Origin: Armatimonadota bacterium | Lineage (GTDB): Bacteria; Armatimonadota; Chthonomonadetes; Chthonomonadales; Chthonomonadaceae | Reading direction: 5' to 3' | Length of the DNA: 64,000 nucleotides | NCBI GenBank assembly: GCA_028871815.1 | Contig: JAGWMJ010000005.1 | Span: 160,650-224,649 of the forward strand | In this document: positions 35,741-44,286 of the stretch, in pieces | Layout of the letters: each line of letters starts with the position of its first letter | Position numbering within the stretch: the first letter of the stretch is position 1 | Program-made: the position numbers and the translations under genes | The notes under the pieces: generated by a model | Database searches by the model: none | Told to the model about the DNA's origin: nothing | The model's input: only the letters and a program-made list of their open reading frames with translations

Positions 35741-37930
35741 ATGGATGCCACTATAACGAATACGGCAAACGCTGGCGCCCCGGCGCAGGCGCCGGCCGCG
35801 CCAGAGATGCCGACTGAGTCGTTGCATCCGTGGCACGGCTCGCAGCGCGCCGCTCAGGCAGTGGGAAACGATATTCCCGACTGTAAGGACCTGATCGGGC
35901 GGTACGACGCGGCGATCCGGCTGATCGAACGATATGAGCCCCTTCGAGCTGCGCGTTTGAGGGACCGCGCGCTACGCGCAGCGGACGCTGAGGCGCGTTT
36001 GAGCGGCGTCCGGAGTGAGGAGGCCGCGTTTCATCTGCAATATGTCGAGCACGCGAAAGCCCAGGCGGCATCGCATCGCATTGAGATGGACAACTTGCAA
36101 ACGAAACTGCAATCGGTACGCACGGAAGCTCGCGCTGACCTCGCTGAACTTCGCAATGGGTGCGAAGAGACCTATGCGCAATTGGCTGCGGCCGCGATAG
36201 ACGCAGGACTGCCGATCCCGGTTTGTGTCCATCGCTCCGTTGGTGGAGTCGGTGCTCAAATGGATGATCCTGACGACTCGGAATCGGCTGACATTCCCGA
36301 ACCGGAACCTGAGGTGGATGAGGGTCCAAACGCGCCTAGCGCGGAACCGATGTCCTCACGGAGCGACGTCGCGCCGGCTCGTGCGCGCCGTAGGTGGAAC
36401 TGGCTTGGTCGGTGGCGCCGCCCGGACCCTACGACACCGAGCGCGTCCGTGATCGAACCGACGCCTCATCTCGCGGTGCCGCCGCTGCCTGACGGCTCTG
36501 GTCAGACGAGCCGCCCAGTTCCGACAGAATCACCGGAGGATGACTTCGAGCGCATCCGACGGAGCGCTGAGCGCCGCACCGAGACGGCAACAGTGCTGGC
36601 ACAACGGGGCGGCTTCTGCATCCCAGAGCAGCCGGATGCGTCGAAGCGAAGCCGCGAAGTTATCTTGCACATGGTCAGCAACATTATCTTTACCGTGGCT
36701 TGCGGTACCGTGCTTGGCCTGAGCCTGTGTGCGATGATCGGCTTCAACATCAGGCAGATGCTGGAGGATGGGGAATGGGCATCGATATCCGGTCCCGTTA
36801 TACTCGGCATCTTCTTGTTCTGGCTGTTTGGCCGCGTAATCGACGGCGGCACGGAACGCTGCGCATCTGCGTGTATGAATGCCGCACTCTGCCGCGATCC
36901 AGAACGTGCCGAAGCCTGGAGGCGACTCGGTTGGCCGCGACTAGCAGCCCTGATCCTCACCGTTGGCGTCATTATAGCGATTACCTCTATCGAGATATGC
37001 GTCGACAAGGAGGGGATCGTTCGCTTCATTAACATGCGTGGCGCGGGCGACAGCGCTGTCGCGGTGCGCCAGGCTAACGGTCGTGTTGCTTTGCAGCAGG
37101 TACCGCTGCATCTCGGCTGGCTGGTCCAATGGTTGCTGGCCGCATTCGCGGTCGTCCCCTTCGTCGCACTACACGTAGCTACTGCCTGGGAGCGCGGATT
37201 CCACGAAGTCAAGCGGAGCTGGTACGAATCCGAGCGCGCCCGCTGCGTGCACACGCTAGCGGAAAAGCTGCTGGCAGAGAGCGAGCGTGCGACAGAAGAC
37301 AAACCTGTGGCGGACCTGGTGTTCGATCGGCAATCTGAGGCCGCACGCGATGAGACGTCCATGCTACCTCCGGCGGACAATAGACCAATACCTGCCGTGG
37401 TTGACCCTGCCCAAACGCCGGAGCCAACGCCTGGAGCGGGGGCGGTCCGTACGCCAGCACCACGGGATTACCGGCGAAACGGTCAATACCTACTCTCGTC
37501 GGCTGAGGTTCCTGACCGTACGACTAGCGGCGGAGTGCCCAGGGAATCGGCGAGCAACCTGCTGGACAGGCTTGCCGAATACAGGCAAGCTCTGTACCGG
37601 AGAAACGCCGCGAAGCAATACTGGGGCAAGGAAATACTGGCGCTTCGACAGGAGCTTGAACGCGTTCAAGCACTGCGGCCGGTCATACCGCAGGATTACA
37701 GCGAGCGTGCCCGCGCTCGGATGGATGCGGCGTGGGCGGATCTCCAGCACGCAGTGCACGCGTTCGACGATGAATATGGCCAATGCGTGAGCATGATGCA
37801 TGCAAAGCGCCGTCCCGGCCGACTCCGCGCTATCGCGAGGCGTTTTTGGGGCGCGCCGGAAATAACTCAGGACGAGTTCGCCCGAATTGAGCCATCCGGC
37901 GGTTCCACCACACGCTCGACTTCAGCGTGA
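35741..37930 (+). CDS. large membrane protein with coiled coils, partner of the VWA lipoprotein
   Basis: 729 residues from ATG 35741; TTG 35717, overlapping the upstream stop, is the alternative. Residues about 60-160 form a long coiled coil (RAADAEARLSGVRSEEAAFH ... LQTKLQSVRTEARADLAELR). A Pro/acidic linker follows. Four hydrophobic helices lie near residues 305-330, 345-368, 400-420 and 460-485. The C-terminal 200 residues contain another Arg/Glu-rich coiled coil (RNAAKQYWGKEILALRQELE) and end in the cytoplasm or periplasm with a basic tail. No known domain recognised. Together with the VWA protein it may form an envelope-spanning assembly. Confidence 0.6.
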   Translation: MDATITNTANAGAPAQAPAAPEMPTESLHPWHGSQRAAQAVGNDIPDCKDLIGRYDAAIRLIERYEPLRAARLRDRALRAADAEARLSGVRSEEAAFHLQYVEHAKAQAASHRIEMDNLQTKLQSVRTEARADLAELRNGCEETYAQLAAAAIDAGLPIPVCVHRSVGGVGAQMDDPDDSESADIPEPEPEVDEGPNAPSAEPMSSRSDVAPARARRRWNWLGRWRRPDPTTPSASVIEPTPHLAVPPLPDGSGQTSRPVPTESPEDDFERIRRSAERRTETATVLAQRGGFCIPEQPDASKRSREVILHMVSNIIFTVACGTVLGLSLCAMIGFNIRQMLEDGEWASISGPVILGIFLFWLFGRVIDGGTERCASACMNAALCRDPERAEAWRRLGWPRLAALILTVGVIIAITSIEICVDKEGIVRFINMRGAGDSAVAVRQANGRVALQQVPLHLGWLVQWLLAAFAVVPFVALHVATAWERGFHEVKRSWYESERARCVHTLAEKLLAESERATEDKPVADLVFDRQSEAARDETSMLPPADNRPIPAVVDPAQTPEPTPGAGAVRTPAPRDYRRNGQYLLSSAEVPDRTTSGGVPRESASNLLDRLAEYRQALYRRNAAKQYWGKEILALRQELERVQALRPVIPQDYSERARARMDAAWADLQHAVHAFDDEYGQCVSMMHAKRRPGRLRAIARRFWGAPEITQDEFARIEPSGGSTTRSTSA

Positions 37931-37963
37931 AACCCTGGCGTATAGGCCACGTCGAAGGATGCG

Positions 37964-38428
37964 ATGGCAGGAGGAACCGTGAACAACGTTACATTCCGAA
38001 CAGGTGGAGATTGGGACAGCACCACGCTGGCCAATAACGGCGAAGAGGTGCTGGCGAATGCGCTCAATGTGAAGCTGACCGCCGGACGCGACGAAGGCGG
38101 AAACCCCGCTAAAGGCGGGATTCAGCTCGGCGGTGAGATGACCGCATCCATCGTGCCGCAGGATAGCTCCCAGCAGGAGATCCCGATCTTCCCAGGACGC
38201 CTGCAGATCGACTTTCCGGGCCACGAAGTGATCGTGGAGAACACCAACCCCGGCTTTATGTTTGAGGTTACGCGCGTCTGGTACAATGGCGCCGACGTAA
38301 CCAATGAAGTCCTCGATCTTGAGGTAGAGGTGAATGCCCAGACCAATGTGGTCCGAGCGTTCATCGTTCTCTTCAAGACTCATTTTTTGGGTGCGCCCGA
38401 AGTGGCCACCTTCACCATCTGGTCGTGA
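37964..38428 (+). CDS. hypothetical soluble protein
   Basis: 154 residues from ATG 37964 (AAGGA four bases upstream); GTG 37979, with AGGAGG four bases upstream, is an equally good start. No signal peptide or membrane segment. Predominantly beta, with two halves: VNNVTFRTGGDWDSTTLANN and EVIVENTNPGFMFEVTRVWYNGADVTNEVLDLEVEV is too long to quote fully but reads as a beta-sandwich. Follows the VWA/membrane pair by 33 bases and may belong to the same unit. No family recognised. Confidence 0.6.
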   Translation: MAGGTVNNVTFRTGGDWDSTTLANNGEEVLANALNVKLTAGRDEGGNPAKGGIQLGGEMTASIVPQDSSQQEIPIFPGRLQIDFPGHEVIVENTNPGFMFEVTRVWYNGADVTNEVLDLEVEVNAQTNVVRAFIVLFKTHFLGAPEVATFTIWS

Positions 38429-38465
38429 CACGGCCCCCTGCCGGCAGTTCGCAGGAGAGACTCCC

Positions 38466-39143
38466 ATGCTTCGTATAGCCCTTCGCTACAGAATCGCCCT
38501 AGTTGCCTGCGCCGCGGCGCTGCTCACCGGCTTACCGCGCCAGGCGGCGGCTCAGCGGTTTCGGGGCGGCGGCAGCTTCCACTCCTTCGGCGGAAGCAGT
38601 CGTTCATTTGGCTCGTTCGGCGGCGGCAGCCACTCGTTCGGCTCGCTCGGACGCAGCGGCGGCTCATTTGGTGGGGGCAGCCGGTCGTTAGGAGGCTCGT
38701 TTGGCTCCAGCCGCTCTTCCGGCTCGTTTGGCGGCGGAAAGCTGTTCGGCAACTCCCGGTCCGGCAGCGGCCGCTCCGGTTCATTCGGTTCCGCTTTCTC
38801 CGGTGGCTCGTTCGGGCGGCATGGCGCCTTCGGCAGCAGCGGTTTCGTGCACTCCAGCTCTATCTACACCTATGGTGGCAGGTCGGCGCCGGCGCGTTAC
38901 TACGGCGGCTGGGGCGGTTACAGCTATGGCTGGGCGCACCCTGCCTGGTATTACTACACGCCGTTTTACCCATCGTTCTATTACTATCCGCCCTACTACA
39001 GCGGCGGTTACTACTATCCCGGCGGTTTCAACTGGTTCCATTCGCTCGTCAGCATTCTTGTCTTCGGATTTATTATCTGGCTGGTCATCCGGCTGTTTCG
39101 CGGGTTCGGTGGCGGCCGGCGCGTCCGGTACACCAACTATTGA
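38466..39143 (+). CDS. secreted Gly/Ser/Phe-rich low-complexity protein
   Basis: 225 residues from ATG 38466 with AGGAG eight bases upstream. Signal peptide ends near AAAQ. Residues 30-125 are an irregular repeat of Ser-Phe-Gly with Gly and Arg (for example SRSFGSFGGGSHSFGSLG). A Tyr/Pro/Gly stretch of about 55 residues follows (YYGGWGGYSYGWAHP), then one hydrophobic helix (SLVSILVFGFIIWLVIRLF) and a short basic end. The pattern resembles sticky, disordered envelope or TPM-associated GS-rich proteins. Likely anchored in the inner membrane with the repeat outside. Confidence 0.65.
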   Translation: MLRIALRYRIALVACAAALLTGLPRQAAAQRFRGGGSFHSFGGSSRSFGSFGGGSHSFGSLGRSGGSFGGGSRSLGGSFGSSRSSGSFGGGKLFGNSRSGSGRSGSFGSAFSGGSFGRHGAFGSSGFVHSSSIYTYGGRSAPARYYGGWGGYSYGWAHPAWYYYTPFYPSFYYYPPYYSGGYYYPGGFNWFHSLVSILVFGFIIWLVIRLFRGFGGGRRVRYTNY

Positions 39144-39164
39144 GCCGGCACGAGGCCGCTTGCG

Positions 39165-39674
39165 GTGTTTGCTAAGCACACGCCGTCCGACCCGGCTCCG
39201 CAGCCTTCCGCCGCGGAGCTTGCGCGCATTCTTGGCGGCGGTCTCGTCCAGATCATCGTCAGCAACCTGCAGCCGCTCGTCTTCCATCTCTTTTTGAACC
39301 ACCACCTGGTGGAGCAGACAGATGTCGAGGAGGTATCGGTGCTGGTCGAACTCCCGGAGGAAGATGGCCAACCGATGCTGCGCGCCACAATGACGCATGC
39401 CGTCACCAACGTGGCCGGCGAACGTCAAATGCAGAGTGCGGAGCTGTTTCCCTGCACTCTCGAGGTGGTTGCGGAGAATCGGCGATTCTCGATCACATGC
39501 AGCGACGTGGCCGACATCAACTCAGCCTGGATCGGAATCGGCCTCCTGCCGGATGGTTCCGCGCACGATCTGTCGGGCGTCCGATCTCTCAGGATGGTTC
39601 TCGCGGCAGGGATCCTGGATGCCAGGGTTACGTGGACAAACGGCCAGGAAGAGGAGCTGTTTCCAGCTCCGTGA
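39165..39674 (+). CDS. hypothetical soluble protein
   Basis: 169 residues from GTG 39165, 21 bases after the GS-rich protein. No signal peptide. The middle is acidic (VEEVSVLVELPEEDG) and the rest looks mainly beta. The end (LDARVTWTNGQEEELFPAP) and overall codon use support a real gene. Ribosome site is weak, so coupling to the upstream gene is possible. I do not recognise the family. Confidence 0.55.
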   Translation: MFAKHTPSDPAPQPSAAELARILGGGLVQIIVSNLQPLVFHLFLNHHLVEQTDVEEVSVLVELPEEDGQPMLRATMTHAVTNVAGERQMQSAELFPCTLEVVAENRRFSITCSDVADINSAWIGIGLLPDGSAHDLSGVRSLRMVLAAGILDARVTWTNGQEEELFPAP

Positions 39675-39712
39675 ACTCGTTTTGGCTGCGTAACGTATGA
39701 ACTAAGCAGGGC

Positions 39713-40984
39713 ATGTCGAGACCATTGGGCCAACAATCTGCAATCCGCTCGCTGCTTGCGCGCGCCGCGTGCGTCGCGCTGGGTTTCGCGCTGCTTCTGC
39801 CCGCATCGCGGGCAGTTGCCCTCGCGCAGGCCGGCCACACCAAACCTCCGACGGCCGCCAGGGATTCCGGCGTTGGGCCGGACGGCTACGCGGATGACGC
39901 CGAGGTCAAGCTTGGCCGCGAAAACGCCGACGAGTTCAACAAAACCGCCAAGTTTGTTACCGACCCGGCGCTGGTTGACCGCGTCACACGGATCGGTGAC
40001 GCCATTGCCCACGTAGCCAACACCGTACCGATTCCGGCGCTGTGGGGAAGCTCGCAGCTGAAAAAGTTCCACTACACGTTCCGGGTTGTGGATGATCCCG
40101 ATGTGAACGCCTTTTCGCTTCCCGGCGGGTTCATATACGTGTACAAGGGGCTGCTCAACTTCGTCCATTCGGATGATGAACTTGCCGGTGTGCTGGCGCA
40201 CGAGATCACGCATGTGGATCACCACCACACGATGAAGCTGATGCACGAGAACGACAAGATACAGAAGTGGATCCTGCCGCTTGTCGCCCTCGGGGCCATT
40301 GCCAGCCACAGCGCAATGAATGGCGCGTACGATGTCTTTCTGGCCGCGAACCTCTACCAGACTGCGAAGATAAACACCTACGGCATACACGCGGAAGAAG
40401 ATGCCGATCATGGCGCCATTCTGCTCCTGACGCACACCAAGTACAACCCGGTTGGCCTGTACAGCTTCATGCTGCGCGAGGCCGCTGACGAGCGCAACCA
40501 CACCTACGGCAATCTCGGTATCTACCGCACGCACCCACCCGGCGCCGACCGCGCCACATCCGCGCGCGAGCTGTTGGAATCGCTGCATATACCTATCCGG
40601 CTGAGCGAAGTGGACCCGACGCTGCGCGCCACAGCGCGCACCGACCCGGCCGAGCCGGCGGTCGCGGTTTTGGCGATGCGCGGCGTGGATATCTGCCGCG
40701 TGGTGGGCATGGATGGCGAAACTGCTGTGCAGCGCGGGGATCGTATCGCGGCGCAGCTCAACAAGCTGGTGGATACCCATCTGCAATCGTGGGAGGTGCG
40801 CACCAACGCCGATAACAGCCGTGTGCTTTTTCGCGGGCTGCCGCTGCTAACTCCGGCCGACGCTGCTGCCCAGAACCAGACCGTGCCCCAACTCGCGCTC
40901 AGCGTGGGAGTTGCGATCGCCCAAATCGATCAAAAGGTTCAACTCGATTCGAACCCGCAGTACCCCACGCCTCAAGGGCATTGA
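39713..40984 (+). CDS. M48-family periplasmic metalloprotease (BepA/LoiP-like)
   Basis: 423 residues with a signal peptide ending near residue 40. HEITH at 163-167 provides two zinc ligands and the catalytic Glu; EEDAD at 228-232 corresponds to the third-ligand helix ExxAD. The segment FSLPGGFIYVYKGLL before HEITH is typical of M48 proteases. Such enzymes degrade misassembled outer-membrane proteins. The C-terminal 140 residues are a separate domain without TPR-like signature (AVLAMRGVDICRVV). Convergent with the next lipoprotein gene. Confidence 0.88.
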   Translation: MSRPLGQQSAIRSLLARAACVALGFALLLPASRAVALAQAGHTKPPTAARDSGVGPDGYADDAEVKLGRENADEFNKTAKFVTDPALVDRVTRIGDAIAHVANTVPIPALWGSSQLKKFHYTFRVVDDPDVNAFSLPGGFIYVYKGLLNFVHSDDELAGVLAHEITHVDHHHTMKLMHENDKIQKWILPLVALGAIASHSAMNGAYDVFLAANLYQTAKINTYGIHAEEDADHGAILLLTHTKYNPVGLYSFMLREAADERNHTYGNLGIYRTHPPGADRATSARELLESLHIPIRLSEVDPTLRATARTDPAEPAVAVLAMRGVDICRVVGMDGETAVQRGDRIAAQLNKLVDTHLQSWEVRTNADNSRVLFRGLPLLTPADAAAQNQTVPQLALSVGVAIAQIDQKVQLDSNPQYPTPQGH

Positions 40985-41010
40985 GCCGGGTGAATCCGGG
41001 CCTTTAAGCC

Positions 41011-41466
41011 TCAGCGCTTCTGCCGGTACGCTACCCTGAAGACGGTCAGCGTCTTGCCGCCGTCGGATAGTGATCCATTGAACCGGCCATTGGCCGAAAT
41101 ACCGGCCCATTGCATCATCTCCGCCAGACCACGGTCCCGCTTCGCACCGGCCTCAACCTTCTTGAGGACCGAAAGTGCAAGGGTAAAGTGCACGGTTGCG
41201 CCATCGCGCCGGTACACGCCATGCCAGTTTTCCATACCGCTGGCCGCCGCACCCGCTCCTGGGGCAGTAAACTGCCACGTCTGGTCTGGATGCAGCGCAA
41301 ACAGGCCGTAGCCGTCGGCGTCGGTGTAGGTTGCGTCTATACCTCTGGTGCAGCCGAACATAACCGCAGATGCGGGCAGCACGAGCAGCCAGGCGATCCA
41401 TCGGAGACCAGCGCGCCGCCGCGCCGATCGGATCGGCCCCTCGCGAACAAACGGGCAATGCGGCAT
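41011..41466 (-). CDS. small lipoprotein of unknown function
   Basis: 151 residues from ATG 41466, with an excellent GGAGGGAG ribosome site six bases upstream; the open frame upstream of that is unsupported. The N-terminus is basic, then WIAWLLVLPASAVMFGC with a lipobox-type FGC. The mature part (DADGYGLFALHPDQTWQFTA, WHGVYRRDGATVHFTLAL) looks like a small beta-barrel. No family recognised. Divergent from alaS, sharing a short AT-rich promoter region near 41487. Confidence 0.65.
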   Translation of the reverse strand: MPHCPFVREGPIRSARRRAGLRWIAWLLVLPASAVMFGCTRGIDATYTDADGYGLFALHPDQTWQFTAPGAGAAASGMENWHGVYRRDGATVHFTLALSVLKKVEAGAKRDRGLAEMMQWAGISANGRFNGSLSDGGKTLTVFRVAYRQKR

Positions 41467-41540
41467 TCTGCACTCCCTCCCTCTGTCATAATACAACCCG
41501 ACGCACCTCTTTTCACTCTCTGGAGCCACAGTTCAACGCG

Positions 41541-44264
41541 ATGCTTGCGAACGACTTACGGCAGCAATACCTCAGTTTCTTCAGTCAGCGCGGGCACCAG
41601 ATTCTGCCCAGCTCTCCGCTCGCGCCAATCGACATACTGGGAAACCAGGACGAAAGCGTTCTCTTTACCGGCGCCGGCATGGAGCAGTTCAAACCCTACT
41701 TTGTGGGGGCGGCGCAGCCACCGAATCCGCGCATCTGCACGGTGCAGAAATGCTTCCGAGCCGTTGACATCAATAGTGTTGGCGATACCTCACACTGTAC
41801 TTTCTTCGAAATGCTGGGCAACTTCAGCTTTGGAGATTACTTCAAAGCCGAAGTGATCCCCTGGACGTGGGAGTTCCTCACCGGCACGCTGGAGCTAGAG
41901 CCGGAGCGCTTCAACGTCACCGTATTCTCAGACGATGACGAGGCGTTCAGCATCTGGCGGGAGGTGGTTGGACTTCCCGAGGATTGTATTCACCGCCTGG
42001 GCGAAGATCACAACTACTGGCCTGCGAACGCCATTTCGCAAGGTCCGGACGGGCCGTGCGGCCCGTGCAGCGAGGTCTTTTACAGGCTGGGGTCCGCAGA
42101 CGAAATGGCCCATGGCGGCGCCATGTCGCCCGCGGAGCGATTCATCGTCGATTGCGATGCCGGCCGCTGGCTGGAGGTGTGGAACAACGTCTTCACGCAG
42201 TTCAACCGGTCGACCGATAGTGGTGGCGAGCCGGCACTGGCGCCGCTGCCGCGCCGCAACAACGATACCGGCGCCGGGTTTGATCGGCTGGTGATGGTGA
42301 CTCAAAAGGCCGGCAGTGTCTACTCCACCGATCTGTTCCAGCCGATTCTAACCGACATCGAAGATCTGTCGGGCATCCATTACGAGGGGCTGAACAGCCC
42401 TAAGGACTTTGCGCAGCGCCTCATAGCCGAGCACGTGCGCTCCATGACGTTTTGCGTCGCCGATGGCATCCTCCCGTCCAACGAGGGCCGTGGCTACGTG
42501 CTGCGGTACATCATGCGACGGGCCATTCGGTATGCAGCACACACGCTGAAGATTTCAGAGCCGTTTCTGCACAAGCTGGCCCCGCGTGTCATCGAGCAGA
42601 TGGGTGACTTCTATCCCGAACTGCCTGAGCGCAGCGCGCTCATCGTGTCCACGCTGGAGGCGGAAGAGACGCGCTTCCGGAGAACGCTGGAGATCGGCCT
42701 TAGCCGCATCCAGGGACTGCTGGCGGATCAGGTCGGCGAGCCGGAACTGGTGATCAGCGGCGCCGACGCCTTTCAGCTGCACGATACCTGGGGATTCCCG
42801 GTGCACCTTACGCAGGATCTGGCACGGGAAGCCGGCGCATCCGTGGATATGGCGGCATTTGACGCCGCGATGGCGGAGCAGCGCGAACGGTCGCGCGCGA
42901 GCAGCCGGCTGGGAGGCGGTCTCTTCGATCAGGCGGGTGGCGCCGGTCGCACCGGGCAGGCGCCTACGCGCTTCACCGGATACGCCCGGACATCGGGCGA
43001 AGCTGTGATCCAGGCGATTCTAGGTCCGGATGGCGAGGAGCTGCAGTTTGCGCGGCCCGGCGATCACGTGGATCTGGTGCTGGACTCCACGCCGTTCTAC
43101 GCGGAGGCCGGTGGACAGGTGGGTGACACCGGAACGGTGCGCGGTCCGTCCGACGGCACGGCTTGCGGCCTCTGGTTTGAGGTGGCGGCAACCACGCGCA
43201 GCTCCGGCGTGTTCCGGCACTCCGGCGTGGTGCGGGAAGGCGAAGCCTCGGTTGGCCGGCATGTGTTGGCCGAAGTGGACGCGTCGCGCCGTCACGACAT
43301 TATGCGCAACCACACCGCGACGCACCTGCTGCAGGCGGCGCTGAGGACCGTGCTGGGCGACCACGTGCATCAGAAAGGCTCGCTGGTCACGCCCGATCGT
43401 TTGCGATTTGACTTTACGCACGGTGCGCCCGTCACGCCGGCCGAGCTTGCGGAGGTGGTGGACCGTGTTGTGCAAGAGGTGCTCCGCGATGACCCGGTAA
43501 CGGTGGATGCGGACGTGCCGCTTTCCGATGCGAAGAAGCTTGGCGCAATGGCGCTTTTTGGAGAGCGCTACGGCGAATTCGTGCGAGTGGTGACGGTGCC
43601 GAATTTCAGCATCGAGCTTTGCGGCGGCACGCATTTGACACACACCGGCGACATCGGTCTGTTTACGATCGTCTCCGAAGCCGGAGTTGCTGCCGGTGTT
43701 CGCCGGATTGAAGCGGTAACCGGCCGAATGGCCGCGGAACGCGTCCGGGAACGGGAAGAGCTGCTGCGTACCGCGGCGGTTCTCCTACGCACCGCGCCGG
43801 AGCAGCTTGCCGCTGCGGCGGAGCGCCTGGTTCACGACAAGGCCGAGCTGGAGCGCGAAGTCCGCCGGTTGCGCGCTGCGGGCGGGGCTGATGCGCCACC
43901 CATCGAACCTCAAACCGTTGGCGGCGTGCCCACGGTGATCAGCGCGCTGCCGAATGCCGATGCCGGGGCGTTGGTACAGTTCGTTGACCGCGCTTCGAGC
44001 GCAATGCCATCCGGCATTGTGGTGGCCGGCGCGGTCCTCGACGGCGCGGTGAACTTTGCCGTCAAGGTCTCGCGCGACCTGGTGGCGCGCGGATTCCATG
44101 CCGGCAATCTCATCCGCGAGATTGCGCAGATCGCTGGCGGCGGAGGAGGTGGCCGGCCCGACTTCGCCCGTGCCGGCGGCAAGGATCCTGCACGCTTGCA
44201 GGCCGCGCTGGACGCCGCAGCCGGGTTTATTGAAGCGCAGGCGGGTGCGACCCACGCTTCGTGA
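41541..44264 (+). CDS. alaS: alanyl-tRNA synthetase
   Basis: Charges tRNA-Ala. 907 residues from ATG 41541; the open frame extends upstream but the conserved N-terminus begins at LRQQYLSFFSQRGHQI. Class II catalytic core with SSPLAP, GAGMEQFKPYFVG and CFRAVDINSVGDTSHCTFFE. Editing domain with NHTATHLLQAAL and CGGTHLTHTGDIG (zinc and editing-site residues). C-terminal C-Ala domain ends with GGGGGGRPDFARAGGKDP. Full length for the family. Confidence 0.97.
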   Translation: MLANDLRQQYLSFFSQRGHQILPSSPLAPIDILGNQDESVLFTGAGMEQFKPYFVGAAQPPNPRICTVQKCFRAVDINSVGDTSHCTFFEMLGNFSFGDYFKAEVIPWTWEFLTGTLELEPERFNVTVFSDDDEAFSIWREVVGLPEDCIHRLGEDHNYWPANAISQGPDGPCGPCSEVFYRLGSADEMAHGGAMSPAERFIVDCDAGRWLEVWNNVFTQFNRSTDSGGEPALAPLPRRNNDTGAGFDRLVMVTQKAGSVYSTDLFQPILTDIEDLSGIHYEGLNSPKDFAQRLIAEHVRSMTFCVADGILPSNEGRGYVLRYIMRRAIRYAAHTLKISEPFLHKLAPRVIEQMGDFYPELPERSALIVSTLEAEETRFRRTLEIGLSRIQGLLADQVGEPELVISGADAFQLHDTWGFPVHLTQDLAREAGASVDMAAFDAAMAEQRERSRASSRLGGGLFDQAGGAGRTGQAPTRFTGYARTSGEAVIQAILGPDGEELQFARPGDHVDLVLDSTPFYAEAGGQVGDTGTVRGPSDGTACGLWFEVAATTRSSGVFRHSGVVREGEASVGRHVLAEVDASRRHDIMRNHTATHLLQAALRTVLGDHVHQKGSLVTPDRLRFDFTHGAPVTPAELAEVVDRVVQEVLRDDPVTVDADVPLSDAKKLGAMALFGERYGEFVRVVTVPNFSIELCGGTHLTHTGDIGLFTIVSEAGVAAGVRRIEAVTGRMAAERVREREELLRTAAVLLRTAPEQLAAAAERLVHDKAELEREVRRLRAAGGADAPPIEPQTVGGVPTVISALPNADAGALVQFVDRASSAMPSGIVVAGAVLDGAVNFAVKVSRDLVARGFHAGNLIREIAQIAGGGGGGRPDFARAGGKDPARLQAALDAAAGFIEAQAGATHAS

Positions 44265-44286
44265 CTGTACTGCCAGCTCAAGGTGA

